Origin: Polyangiaceae bacterium
GTDB lineage: Bacteria; Myxococcota_A; Polyangia; Polyangiales; Polyangiaceae
Assembly: GCA_016933275.1 (NCBI GenBank)
Contig: JAFGBI010000225.1
Coordinates: 94,622-158,621, forward strand
DNA: 64,000 nt
Direction of reading: 5' to 3'
Made by a program: the position numbers and the translations under genes. Below the pieces are notes generated by a model. That model did not search any database, had not been told where the DNA came from, and was given only the letters and a program-made list of their open reading frames with translations. Below are positions 29,450-39,199 of the stretch, piece after piece; positions within the stretch are counted from its first letter, which is position 1; every line of letters starts with the position of its first letter.

Positions 29450-30877
29450 ATGCCGCCATCCGCGCTCGCGGGGCTCTTCGCCCCCAAGCTCTACCTGAGG
29501 AAGCTCGCCGAGCTCGAGGCGCGCTGGCGTGAGCGGCGGCGTCTCGATCGGGTGACGAGCGGCGGGCTCTCGCTGCTCGACCTCGGCGCCCGCGGACCCG
29601 AGCTGGTGAGCGAGATCGTGCGGGCGGTGCGACGAGACGAGTACGAACTCGGCCCGCTCCACGAGGTCGAAGCACGGGTCGAGGGCAAGCGGCGCACGCT
29701 CTATCTCCCAAACCTCACGGACGCGCTGGTGCTCGCGGTGCTGGCCGATCGGCTCGCCGCGATCCTCGAGCCGTCGCTCTCGCCCCACCTCTACTCGTAT
29801 CGACGGGGGCGCTCTTCGTGGCAGGCGCTCCGGGGTCTCCAAGGGTTCCTGGCCGAGCACCGGGCCCGGCTGCCGGTCCGCGAACGTGGCCTCTACGGTC
29901 TTCACCGCGACGTCGCTCGATATGGCGAGTCGATCCCGACTGGCCGCGGGGCACCGATCCACGAGAAGGTCGAGCGATTGCTCGCGCCCCATCGGGCCGA
30001 GACCGAGGCACCGGTGTTCGAGCGACTCCTCAAGGCCGCCATCCGGCCGCGAGTCGTCAGGGACGGGGCGCGGTCTCATCGGTTGAAGCGGGGGCTCCCC
30101 ACGGGATCGCCCATCCAGCCCGCCCTCTGCAACCTCTACCTCGCGGGGCTCGACCAGGAGCTCGAGCGCCTCCCCGGTGCCTTCTACGCTCGTTTCGGCG
30201 ACGACATCCTGTTCTTGCACCCTGACGCCGCCGTGGTGCAGAGCGCGAGCGAGCTCGTCGATCGCGAGCTAGCCCGGCTGGGACTCACGACCAAGCCCGA
30301 GAAGCGCCGAGACTTCTACCTGAACGGCTGCGGCCGTTCGGGAGCGGCGTGGCCCACGGCTCGAGCGGGCACGGACCTCGAGTATCTCGGCGCGCGGGTG
30401 GCGTTCACGGGCAACATCGGGCTCAAGCGCGAGAAGCTGCGGAGGCTGCTCGGTCGGCTGCGACGACGCCTCCGCAACACGGCGGTGCTCCTCCGCGCGG
30501 AGTCGCGCGAGGAGCGGGCGCGAACCCTGTGCGCGGTCGTGGAGGTTGCCCTCGACCCGACGTCGCCCCTGGCGGAGCCGACCACGATGCTCCTCCATTT
30601 CGTCCTCGACGACCGGCGTGGGCTTCGCCAGGTAGACCATCTGATCGCGCTCGCCGTGGCCGAGCTCGTCGCCGGACGCCGCGGGCCGCGCGCCTTTCGC
30701 CAGGCGCCTCCCCGGTGGCTGCGAGCGCTCGGCCTGCCCTCGCTCGAGGACCGGCGCAACACGATGGGGGGGAAAGCTCGCACGGCCCCACACACCACGC
30801 CGCCCGTCACCGACGACCCCTCGATCCACGGATCCTACCGCGATCTTTCGACGGACGACGACGGGGGTGACCCGTGA
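29450..30877 (+). CDS. Reverse transcriptase, non-canonical and unclassified
   Basis: RT motifs: RTLYLPNLTDALVLAVLADRLAAILEPSLSPHLYSYRRGRSSWQAL; motif A-like GLYGLHRDVARYGESI; GLPTGSPIQPALCNLYLAGLDQEL; catalytic YARFGDDILFLHPD; thumb-proximal LEYLGARVAFTGNIGLKREKLRRLL. In-frame TGA at 29441 fixes ATG 29450. Confidence 0.85.
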   Translation: MPPSALAGLFAPKLYLRKLAELEARWRERRRLDRVTSGGLSLLDLGARGPELVSEIVRAVRRDEYELGPLHEVEARVEGKRRTLYLPNLTDALVLAVLADRLAAILEPSLSPHLYSYRRGRSSWQALRGLQGFLAEHRARLPVRERGLYGLHRDVARYGESIPTGRGAPIHEKVERLLAPHRAETEAPVFERLLKAAIRPRVVRDGARSHRLKRGLPTGSPIQPALCNLYLAGLDQELERLPGAFYARFGDDILFLHPDAAVVQSASELVDRELARLGLTTKPEKRRDFYLNGCGRSGAAWPTARAGTDLEYLGARVAFTGNIGLKREKLRRLLGRLRRRLRNTAVLLRAESREERARTLCAVVEVALDPTSPLAEPTTMLLHFVLDDRRGLRQVDHLIALAVAELVAGRRGPRAFRQAPPRWLRALGLPSLEDRRNTMGGKARTAPHTTPPVTDDPSIHGSYRDLSTDDDGGDP

Positions 30878-32946
30878 AGACGCTCCGCGCCTGGCTCGCT
30901 CGGGAGCGACGCCGCCTGGAACGAACACCTCGCCTGGCGGACGCGCTCGTCACCGACCGAGGCCTTTGGTACGCGGCGTATCGGCTCCGGTACGGGGTCG
31001 TTCGCGTCGCTCTGCGCACAGCGCTCCACGTCGTGGAGCTCGCCCTGCTCTCGCTGGTGTTCCCCTTGTCCTGGCTCGCCCCCGTGTTCATCGTGCGCAC
31101 GGCGAGCTCCCTCTTCGCGGTGCTCTGGTGGGGAGGGCTCGAGGCCCTCCGGGAGCAGGTCCGTCGGCTCGCGCGCGAACGCCGAGGCGACGCCGTGGGC
31201 GGAGTCATCGACGACTGGCTCGTCTTGAGCGTGATCGTGGCGGCCGCGCTGCAGCTCGTCGCCGTGGGCTGGGCGGCGTTCGGTCCGGATCCCGTGGGCG
31301 GCTTCAGCATCTTCGACGCCTACGCCATCGCCGCGGGGATCCGGGTCGGGCTGGAAACCATCGCCCGCACCTACCACTCTGGCATCTTCGCCCTGCGCCG
31401 CATCTATCGGCCCCTCTGGACCCTGCTCCTGATCGATGTCTTCGACTTGCTCGGCCCGCTCCTGCTCTGGCGGGCCGTCGGTACCTGGTCGTTTGCTACA
31501 AGCATCCTGGCGGTGGGGCTCCTCAGGGTGGGGATCCTCCTTCACTACACCCGCCGCGGCTACCGAGGGGCGCGCTTGGCAGACCGTCAGCTGCTTCAGG
31601 CGGCGCGCCGAGCACCGCGACGCCTCGCCAAACTCGGGCTCGGCACCGCAGCCAGCCACGCGCTCGCCGCCGCTGCCGGACAGGTGGATTCGCTCGTGCT
31701 GATGGCGCTCGTCGCGGGCTCGCGCGCCGGGACGTCGCTCCGCCTGGCGGCCACCCTGTTCGTGCTCTCTCCGTTGCTCGGGGCCGGTGTGGGCTGGGCC
31801 CGGGTGTTCTACTTCGATTTCAAGCGCCTCCAGCGCGGCGCCCCGCTCTTCCTCGTGGAGCGCTTCGAGGGCCTGGTGGGCAACGTCGCTGGTGGGTTCC
31901 CCATCCTCTGCTGGGCGCTCGGGTTCGCTTCCGCCAGCCTCGTCGCGCCGGAGGTGGTGAACGCGGGATCCCTCGTCCTACTGCCGTTTCTGGTGGCTCG
32001 GTCGCTGTTTGCCCTCCGGCACGTCCAGGCCTTCGCCTACCAGGACCACCGCGTCCAGGCCGCGCTCGCCCTGGCGGTGCTCGTGGGCCTCGGGCTCGTG
32101 GTCGTCCTACCAGAAGACGAACACCTCTTGTTGGGTGCGCTCACCCTGGTGCTGGTGGTGGCGATCGTGGCGGTGCCGGCTGCGCGTCGCCCGGCGTCGG
32201 GGCCATCCCTCGACAGCGTCCCGGAATTGCCCCTGCTCCGCTGGCTGCCCGCGGGGGTCGCCGCCGAGCTGCCGGCGCGGATCTGGAGGGTGCGCCATGA
32301 CCGCCGGCTCGCGTCGGGCGGGAAGCTGCGCGTCGCGCTCCGGCGGGTGGTCGGCGCGGGCGCATTCACCAGCCCCGCCGCCGATTCGCTGCTGCTGCTC
32401 TCGCTCGGGGAGGCGGAGCGCGACCGGGAGCGACGGTCTCTGATCCGCGCCGCTGGCGGGTGCATCCTCGCGATCGACTGCCTGGGCGCCGGACCGAACG
32501 GGCGCAGCGCGATCGCTGCCGCAGTCCGCGAGCCCGCGCTCGTGGAGGCGCTCGGCGGCGCCGACACCGGGCGCCGACGCACCAGGCGCGCAGACGACCC
32601 GCCGGGCTCATCGATCCCCGACGCCCTGTGCGCGGAATTCGGGCGCCGGTTCCCCGATGGTGAGATCCTGCGGATGGACCGACGCGCGGACGCGCGCTTC
32701 CGGCGGAAGAAACCGGCAGACGTGCGCCAGCTCGTCGCGCTCGTCACCGGAGTGAGTTCACCTCGCCCGGTCGAACGGGTGTGGGGGGCGGAGGTGGACG
32801 GAGCCGTCTACGCACCACTCGGCGAGCCCGAGCTGGTCTTCGTCATGCGCCGGAGCTCGCCCCAGGAACCCAGGGGGAACTTCAAGCGGAGGGTCTGGGC
32901 AGCGAGCCTCGCGGCCTCGCTCATCGTCCTCGAGCTCACGGAATGA
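30874..32946 (+). CDS. Polytopic membrane protein (~690 aa) coupled to RT; flippase/MATE-like TM half plus ~230-aa soluble C-terminus
   Basis: GTG start overlaps the RT stop (GTGA). About 12 hydrophobic helices in the first ~455 aa, then a charged soluble region (RMDRRADARFRRKKPADVRQLVALVTGV). Confidence 0.8.
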   Translation: MKTLRAWLARERRRLERTPRLADALVTDRGLWYAAYRLRYGVVRVALRTALHVVELALLSLVFPLSWLAPVFIVRTASSLFAVLWWGGLEALREQVRRLARERRGDAVGGVIDDWLVLSVIVAAALQLVAVGWAAFGPDPVGGFSIFDAYAIAAGIRVGLETIARTYHSGIFALRRIYRPLWTLLLIDVFDLLGPLLLWRAVGTWSFATSILAVGLLRVGILLHYTRRGYRGARLADRQLLQAARRAPRRLAKLGLGTAASHALAAAAGQVDSLVLMALVAGSRAGTSLRLAATLFVLSPLLGAGVGWARVFYFDFKRLQRGAPLFLVERFEGLVGNVAGGFPILCWALGFASASLVAPEVVNAGSLVLLPFLVARSLFALRHVQAFAYQDHRVQAALALAVLVGLGLVVVLPEDEHLLLGALTLVLVVAIVAVPAARRPASGPSLDSVPELPLLRWLPAGVAAELPARIWRVRHDRRLASGGKLRVALRRVVGAGAFTSPAADSLLLLSLGEAERDRERRSLIRAAGGCILAIDCLGAGPNGRSAIAAAVREPALVEALGGADTGRRRTRRADDPPGSSIPDALCAEFGRRFPDGEILRMDRRADARFRRKKPADVRQLVALVTGVSSPRPVERVWGAEVDGAVYAPLGEPELVFVMRRSSPQEPRGNFKRRVWAASLAASLIVLELTE

Positions 32947-33079
32947 GCCCGGGGCAGGCCGGGGATCCATGACCGTGGCGTGGTTGGTTGGCAAGCTCGA
33001 GGGAGCACCTTCCTCGGGTGGCGCCGCTGCTGTAGCCTCCTATGAGCGCCGTGCGCTCGCCAGACCAGGAGAACGACCC

Positions 33080-33793
33080 ATGAATGCCTCGACAGTGATC
33101 CTGATCGCGCTCGTGACCTCGGTGGTTACCACGGTCGGTACGGTGTACGTGGTGGAACGATACGACATCGTCCCGCACGCAGCTCCATCGGCGCCGGAGA
33201 CGGTGGTGCCGAATTTCGTGGGCCAGATGGAGGCGGACGCCCGCAGCAACGCCGCGGCGGCGAACCTGACGATCGCCGTGTCCTCCCAAGAGGCCACCGA
33301 TGACCTCAAACCCGGTACGGTGCTGCGCCAATCTCTACCTGCTGGCCAGCGAGTATCCCCCCAGCAGACCATCGACGTCGTCCTGGCCCAAGCCCTCCCG
33401 AAGGTACCCACGTTGACGGGCCTCAGCGTGGAGGCGGCCACGGAACGGCTCAAGGAGGCAGGCTATTTTGCGCAGTTTGCCGGCACGGTAGCAGATGCCA
33501 AGATCGCCGCGGGGTTGGTCGCGAGACAGCTGCCGTCGGCGGACGCGGCATATGTGAAAGGGGCTGCCATCACCCTGCAGCTCTCGGGTGGCCCGGCCGA
33601 CGTCGAGATGCCAAAGCTCCTCGGCCGGCCCTATGTCGAAGCGACCAAAGCCGTCGAGGCGCTGGGGCTCAAGCCGGTCGTCGGTTGGATCAGCGAGGGC
33701 GAGACCCCCGCATACGTCATCCTGCAACAGACGCCCGCGGCAGGCGAGAAGGTCGAACCCGGCGGCGTGGTGCGCTTCGTCGTGAATCGATGA
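33080..33793 (+). CDS. Membrane-anchored PASTA-domain protein (three PASTA-like repeats)
   Basis: MNASTVILIALVTSVVTTVGTVYVV then VPNFVGQMEADARSNAAAANL.., VPTLTGLSVEAATERLKEAGYF.., MPKLLGRPYVEATKAVEALGLKPVV.. Confidence 0.8.
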   Translation: MNASTVILIALVTSVVTTVGTVYVVERYDIVPHAAPSAPETVVPNFVGQMEADARSNAAAANLTIAVSSQEATDDLKPGTVLRQSLPAGQRVSPQQTIDVVLAQALPKVPTLTGLSVEAATERLKEAGYFAQFAGTVADAKIAAGLVARQLPSADAAYVKGAAITLQLSGGPADVEMPKLLGRPYVEATKAVEALGLKPVVGWISEGETPAYVILQQTPAAGEKVEPGGVVRFVVNR

Positions 33794-33882
33794 CCAAACG
33801 AGCGGGCGGTCCGGCTCCCGGGCTGAACACTCCTAGAGCGCCTGCTCGATTCTTAGATGGCGAACAAATCCACTCACACTAA

Positions 33883-33906
33883 CCAACCGGGCAGTCACAC
33901 GGTTGG
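33883..33906. repeat. Hairpin in AT-enriched intergenic island
   Basis: CCAACCG-GGCAGTCACA-CGGTTGG, 7-bp perfect stem. Confidence 0.7.
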
Positions 33907-34035
33907 CGAAACGGAGCTTTTTCCTGGCGATTCTTGTTTGGATCCACAACCAGAGACAAAAATCGGAACAGGCATCCTCGAAGGCGCCGTTTTGTGCTTT
34001 GCTTTTCGCCCTGGGCGTTTGCCGGAGGGCTGCCC

Positions 34036-35607
34036 ATGCAGCGTCGTGATGGAAACCGTCAGCCGCTGGCCGTGTCGGCCAGTCGCGATCCCGACTGGGA
34101 CCGCGACACGCTGCCGTTTTTCGAGGGCGCGCAGGTTCTGGCCATCCATCGCGCGGTAAACGCGGAGAGCGATCCGTCCGCGGGAGAGGCAACCGAGGAG
34201 GAGAAGACGGGGGTGGTCGAGCGCAGCTCGCGGGAAGCACCGCTCTCCATCCGCCCCCCGCTCAAAGAGGATCACACCGCCGAGTGGTATGTGCGGCTGC
34301 GGCTGCGCGAGGATCGGGTCGCGCGCCTCTGGCTGGAAGGGCACACCCGGCACGATGTGCTCGTGTGGCGCGACGACGCCGAGTCATGGGCGCCGCTGCT
34401 GACGGTGCCGCAGCTCCGCAACGCCATTCATGTGCAGCGCGCGCTGAGCGAACCGCCTCCGCGCGTGCCGGAGACCGTGCGCCACGAGGTCGCGGAATCG
34501 GCAGCGAACCCGGAACGGGCAACGCCATCGAGCTGCGCGCCGGTGGTGGTCGATTCCGGGCCGGTCGTGATCCCCGGAGCCCCCCGTGTCCCCGATTTCG
34601 CGGCCTTCCTCATCTCGGGCTCGGCAGCGACCACGGCGCCCGAGCTTCCACCACCGGGAACCGTCCCTGGCACGAAGCGGATCACCACCCGCCCCCCGCC
34701 ACCGAGCGCTCGGGTGGGCACGACGACGGCAAGGATGCCCATCGCCACGGCACCGCCCGTCGTTGGCCCGAGGCCCACGACCGCTCGGCTCATCGCTCCC
34801 GTCCCGGTGGCACGCGCAGCGAGACCTCAGCGGGTGACGCTGGCTACCCTCCTCGGTGGCGACGCACGGCTGGCGCAGACCGAACGCCTCGCGTGGATGG
34901 CTGCCGTCGTGGCGGTTTCGTCGTTCGCCGTCGTCACCGTGGTCATGCACAAGCGCGATGCGGCAAGGGTGACGGCACTCGCCGAGCTCCGGGCCATCGC
35001 GGCGCTGGCGACCATTCCCGCCGTCGCCGCCAATGCCCCATCTGAAGCGCCGGCGTCCGAGGCCTCGACCAGGACCGAACCGGCGCCCAGCACGGACAGC
35101 TCGACCGACGCGAAGACCGCTGAGACCACGGCCGGCGCGAAGACCGTCGGCGCCAAGGCTACCGGGGTCGATGCGAAGGTCGATGGGCAAGAGGGGCCCA
35201 AGTCCAAGGACGACACCCCGGCGGCGCGGACCGTGCGCGGGCGGCCTCGTGGGGTCGCGGGCGCCGTTGCGGCCACCCCGCCCCCAACGGCGGTGACAGC
35301 CGCCCCCCGACCTCCGACCGAGGACTCGGTGGCCCCGGCGACCGGCGGCAGCGCTTTCGACAAGGCCGCCGCTCGCAATGCTGCGATCAGCGCAGCCCAA
35401 CGCGTCCGCTACTGCACCGAGGGCAAGGCATCGGGCACCGTGGTCATCACCTTCGCACCCTCTGGGTTGGTGTCGAACGCCTCGATCCTGTCCCTGAAGG
35501 GTGATGACATCCGACAGGACTGCGTCCTCCGCTCGTTCCAGGCCGCGAGGGTGAACCCCTTCGTGGGCCCGCCCGTGACCGTGCAGAAGAGCTTCTCCGT
35601 GAAGTGA
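34036..35607 (+). CDS. GYF_2-like N-terminal domain plus AgmX/TonB-like C-terminal domain protein
   Basis: AEWYVRLRLREDRVARLWLEGHTRHDVLVWRDDAESWAPL (GYF_2-like); C-terminus KASGTVVITFAPSGLVSNASILSLKGDDIRQDCVLRSFQAARVNPFVGPPVTVQKSFSV. Confidence 0.7.
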   Translation: MQRRDGNRQPLAVSASRDPDWDRDTLPFFEGAQVLAIHRAVNAESDPSAGEATEEEKTGVVERSSREAPLSIRPPLKEDHTAEWYVRLRLREDRVARLWLEGHTRHDVLVWRDDAESWAPLLTVPQLRNAIHVQRALSEPPPRVPETVRHEVAESAANPERATPSSCAPVVVDSGPVVIPGAPRVPDFAAFLISGSAATTAPELPPPGTVPGTKRITTRPPPPSARVGTTTARMPIATAPPVVGPRPTTARLIAPVPVARAARPQRVTLATLLGGDARLAQTERLAWMAAVVAVSSFAVVTVVMHKRDAARVTALAELRAIAALATIPAVAANAPSEAPASEASTRTEPAPSTDSSTDAKTAETTAGAKTVGAKATGVDAKVDGQEGPKSKDDTPAARTVRGRPRGVAGAVAATPPPTAVTAAPRPPTEDSVAPATGGSAFDKAAARNAAISAAQRVRYCTEGKASGTVVITFAPSGLVSNASILSLKGDDIRQDCVLRSFQAARVNPFVGPPVTVQKSFSVK

Positions 35608-35764
35608 CGCGTTCGAGCGCGGCGCTCGTCGGTGACGCCGAGGCTGCTGACGGGCACGCCTGTCTGCCCGTCGCCCGGCGTCTCCACGCCCTCCTCACCG
35701 GGCTCCGCAAGGGGGGGTGCGCAGAGGCGAACGTTCAGGTTCCGGTTCAGGTTGAGGAGCGGGC

Positions 35765-35826
35765 CCTGCCTCGCGGGGACGCGTCTTCAGCGCTGCCGTT
35801 GCGGTTGGCAACCTGATCGGTGCTCT
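35765..35826 (-). repeat. Partial, inverted copy of the CTAGAGCACCGA-type intergenic repeat
   Basis: ACGCGTCTTCAGCGCTGCCGTTGCGGTTGGCAACCTGATCGGTGCTCT matches the reverse complement of the left half of the copy at 61960-62119. Confidence 0.7.
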
Positions 35827-35921
35827 GGCGCGGGCACGATCCGCCGCCGTGCCAGGATTTCTGGCCTGCGACGCGCTAGGGCGCAGGCGGCTCGGCGCCG
35901 ATGTCGCTGGCGATCGTGGCT

Positions 35922-37238
35922 TCAGGGTCGCCGCGTGATGATAAGGTGCGGCTTCTTGTCCTGGTCGGGGTAGCCGAAGAGGAACTCGAGCGGGCGAGGC
36001 GGATGGTTCGCGAAGAGCGCGACGAAGTCGGCATTGTACTGGGGGTGGGAGCCCTGGTCGCTCGGTTCGTAGGCTCCCGAGAAGACTCCGTAGGTCTCCT
36101 GCACGAGACCGGCGGCCGTCGCGGACGGGGGAGGCAACCCGGTCGAGTCCGAAGGCATCCACACGAGGTTCTGCGCCAGGTAGTCGCGAATCACCGAGAA
36201 GTACGGCTCCCAGAGGAGGTGCGACGCGGCGCGCGTGAGCGCGCAGACCGGGCCCTTCGACTCGAGGTGCGCGATGAGCGATGGGTCCTTGGTCAGATGC
36301 TCGCGGTCACGAGTGATGAAGTTGTCCGAGAGGTTGGCCGCGACGTGTCGGAACACCTTGACCGGTCCTCCATCGCGCTTCCTGAAGCGGATCTCGGCGT
36401 TCGAGAAGGCCTTCGAGTAGTCCGGAGCCCCCCATTGCCGCAGCGCCTCTGGGCGTCGGTCCGCGAGCGCCTCGATCTCGGAGACATCCAGGTAGTCGAG
36501 CGTGCCGTCCCGGCGGAACGCGAAGAACCGGAGGGACAGGGGCTCGTAGCCGTGGATCACCATCGCGCCGAGCGCGTACACGAGCTGATCCGGCACGCCG
36601 GCGCGCTGCGTCTCCTCCATGTTCCGCGTCCAGTTCCAGCCGCCACGCAGCTGGGTTCCCATCGCCTCTTCGATGAGCTTGAAGCCCTTCGCGAGATCCT
36701 GTTTCGAGCTCTTGGCGAACCGCCTGGGGTCGCCCGCGTACTCGAGGGAGATGGTCGTGTACTCGAGCGCATCGGGGAAGACGATCAGCGCCCAGAGGAG
36801 GTCTCCGCCCCCGAATGGATACACGACCGCTGGGGGTAGATCGTGGGGGCGAATCCCAGCGAAGAAGGGGACCGCCTTGGACATGGTCTTGTCTCGGAAT
36901 CCCTGCATGAGGGGTCGCATCACCTTGCAGTGTGCCTCCACTGCCTTGGGATCGGAGAGCTTTGGCTCAATGCCGAAGCCGCATGCGGCCGCCACGTACA
37001 GGAGATCGAGGTCGGATTTGTACTGTTGGCCGCTGTTCGGCTCGGGATCGGTGTCTACGGGAATGAAGCTCGGTTTCTGGGTGGTCGCGGGCGCGGCAAT
37101 CGCCACGGGCGCCGCGGAAGCAGGCGGCGCGGGGGACGGCGCGGGGGGCGGGCTCTCACTCGGTGCAGGTGTCGTTCCGGCACACGCCACACCCCAACAG
37201 ACCAGCGCACAAGCGAGGCTCCGGATGGTCGTCGACAT
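35922..37238 (-). CDS. Hypothetical lipoprotein
   Basis: 438 aa; lipobox ALVCWGVACAG, Pro/Ala linker, globular domain. Confidence 0.6.
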   Translation of the reverse strand: MSTTIRSLACALVCWGVACAGTTPAPSESPPPAPSPAPPASAAPVAIAAPATTQKPSFIPVDTDPEPNSGQQYKSDLDLLYVAAACGFGIEPKLSDPKAVEAHCKVMRPLMQGFRDKTMSKAVPFFAGIRPHDLPPAVVYPFGGGDLLWALIVFPDALEYTTISLEYAGDPRRFAKSSKQDLAKGFKLIEEAMGTQLRGGWNWTRNMEETQRAGVPDQLVYALGAMVIHGYEPLSLRFFAFRRDGTLDYLDVSEIEALADRRPEALRQWGAPDYSKAFSNAEIRFRKRDGGPVKVFRHVAANLSDNFITRDREHLTKDPSLIAHLESKGPVCALTRAASHLLWEPYFSVIRDYLAQNLVWMPSDSTGLPPPSATAAGLVQETYGVFSGAYEPSDQGSHPQYNADFVALFANHPPRPLEFLFGYPDQDKKPHLIITRRP

Positions 37239-37606
37239 CGTGTGGGTAGGTTATCCTGTGCGGATTCAGCTGTAAACTTGGCTTTCTGGGGCGCCCTGGC
37301 CTGCCCCCGACCCATCTCAAGGTGAGCGCCGTGGTCACCCGTTGGCGGCGCTCCTCGGCCGTCAGTGCGCGATTGGCCGTTTCTCGCCAGGGTCCCCATG
37401 ATCGGTGCCCCAGACCACGCCAAGCACACCGGGCGCCGCTTGCACTTCGGGTTCGTGGAGCGGCCTCGAGCTACGCCGGGTGCAGTCCCCGGATTGCTGA
37501 AAGAATCCCAAATGAGATCGATCGGTTAGCGCGTGCGGGGTGAAACGTGGGTCCCGATTCCGGCACATGTCCGGCTGCAGCACACGAAAGCACCGGAAGG
37601 AGCCCC

Positions 37607-37967
37607 ATGCAGGCGATCGTCAATCGAGCCAAGCGAGATGTCCAGCGCTCCGTCGAGCACGCACGCAAGTGCGCGGACGGGGCCACGCCGAGGCCGCTGG
37701 CGGAGGTCGAGGGAGAGCTGTGGAGCGCGGTGCTGGCGCTCGGCGGAGCGCTGATCGTGTTGTTCCTCGTGCGACGAGCGACGGCGCTGCGGCCGGGCAT
37801 CGTACGAGGCCGCCGGTTCGCGCTACTTTTTGGACACCAAGGGGTCGAGGGACCGATCAACAAGCGCCTCATCGCCACCTTCGAGAGCCACGACGCTCTG
37901 TTCCGTTGGCTCCGTGAGCACGCCGATCGCCGCGGTTACGGCCGCAAGCGCACCATCTTCCTACATA
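37607..37967 (+). pseudogene. Internally deleted remnant of ISKra4-type transposase
   Basis: N-terminal-like AEVEGELWSAVLALGGALIVLFLVRRATALRPG joined to internal-type GVEGPINKRLIATFESHDALFRWLREHADRRGYGRKRTIFL, then coding similarity ends. Confidence 0.65.
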
Positions 37968-38020
37968 CACTACGACCCCATGCCGATAGGCGTTTGGCTG
38001 CGCGTGGGGGATCAGGACAG

Positions 38021-39199
38021 CTACGCCTCGGTCACTGGTGGCCGGACAGGCAGGGTGAACCAAAAGGTGGTCCCTCGATCCGGCTCGCTCTCCACTCCGA
38101 TGCGACCGCCGTGGGCGTCCACGACCAGCTTGCAGAACGCGAGGCCGACCCCCACCGAGTGATACGACAGGGCTTCCCGCGCCCGCAGCGATGCGTACTT
38201 CTCGAAGATCCGGTCGCGGAGCGTGGCGGGCACCCCAGCTCCCTCGTCGTGGACCGTCACCCGAACCCCCTCGTCGGTCGAGCCGAAGACGACGAGGATC
38301 GGACGCGAGGTGGGCGAGTGTTTGCGGGCGTTGTTGAGCAGATTCTCGACCAGGCGGCCAACCAAGGCCTGATCGCAGATCCAGCGCAGGGGGCCCTGAC
38401 CTTCGATGCTCACGAGGGAAGCATCTCTCGCCGCGAACACGTTATTTACCGAGCTTCGGATCAGCAACGCAAGGTCGCATTCTTCGAAGTCGATGGGCAG
38501 CCCTTGAGCTTCGAATCGGCTCACGTCCAATAGGTCGTTCGTCATGCGAATCACGTGGCGCGTGCACCGAACCGCTTCGCCGACGACCTCGGCGTCCAAG
38601 CTGCCGGCATCCCCAACGAACTCATCCTGGAGCGTCTGGAGATCCACCAACAGCACGGAGAGCGGAGAGCGCATGTCGTGCACCATCATGTGGACGAGAC
38701 CGTCGCGCAGACGCTCCGCCTCACAGAGCTTTTCGTATGCCGCGCGGAGCGCCGCCTGTCGCCATCGCAGCTCGAGGTGGGTCGCCATCCGGGCGCGGAT
38801 CTCCTCGAAGTGGAAGGGCTTGGCGACGTAATCGACGCCACCTGCGGAGAACGCCTCCACCTTGTCCCAGGTGTCCGAGAGCGCGCTGATGAAGATCACC
38901 GGGATCTCGGAGAGCAAGGGATCGGCCTTCAGCCGACGACAGACCTCGTAGCCGTTCATCTCCGGCATGTCGACGTCGAGGAGCACGAGATCCGGCGGAC
39001 GCGCCCGGGCCGCCTGGAGGGCCAGCTCGCCGCTTGGTACGGGACGAACACGGTATCCGCAGCTCCGAATCATTGAGGCGAGCAGGGTCAGATTGGCCGA
39101 CGTGTCGTCGACCACGAGCACCTCGGCGACCTGTCCGCCAGGGCTGGCCGGGGTCGCGGGCGCCCCGCCTGCCCCCGCTACCGAGGTGGGTCCCGTCAC
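38021..39199 (-). CDS. Response regulator-histidine kinase hybrid (REC-HisKA-HATPase)
   Basis: VLVVDDTSANLTLL..DLVLLDVDMPEMNGYEV..YVAKPF; MVHDMRSPLSVLLVDL; HATPase VTVHDEGAGVP..GVGLAFCKLVVDAHGGRIGVES. Confidence 0.9.
   Translation of the reverse strand: MTGPTSVAGAGGAPATPASPGGQVAEVLVVDDTSANLTLLASMIRSCGYRVRPVPSGELALQAARARPPDLVLLDVDMPEMNGYEVCRRLKADPLLSEIPVIFISALSDTWDKVEAFSAGGVDYVAKPFHFEEIRARMATHLELRWRQAALRAAYEKLCEAERLRDGLVHMMVHDMRSPLSVLLVDLQTLQDEFVGDAGSLDAEVVGEAVRCTRHVIRMTNDLLDVSRFEAQGLPIDFEECDLALLIRSSVNNVFAARDASLVSIEGQGPLRWICDQALVGRLVENLLNNARKHSPTSRPILVVFGSTDEGVRVTVHDEGAGVPATLRDRIFEKYASLRAREALSYHSVGVGLAFCKLVVDAHGGRIGVESEPDRGTTFWFTLPVRPPVTEA

Noticed and set aside
29450-30877. Group II intron or diversity-generating retroelement
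   Set aside because: No maturase X/HNH region, no intron domain V-like sequence noticed, no VR/TR repeat pair or Avd-like gene next to the RT by eye.
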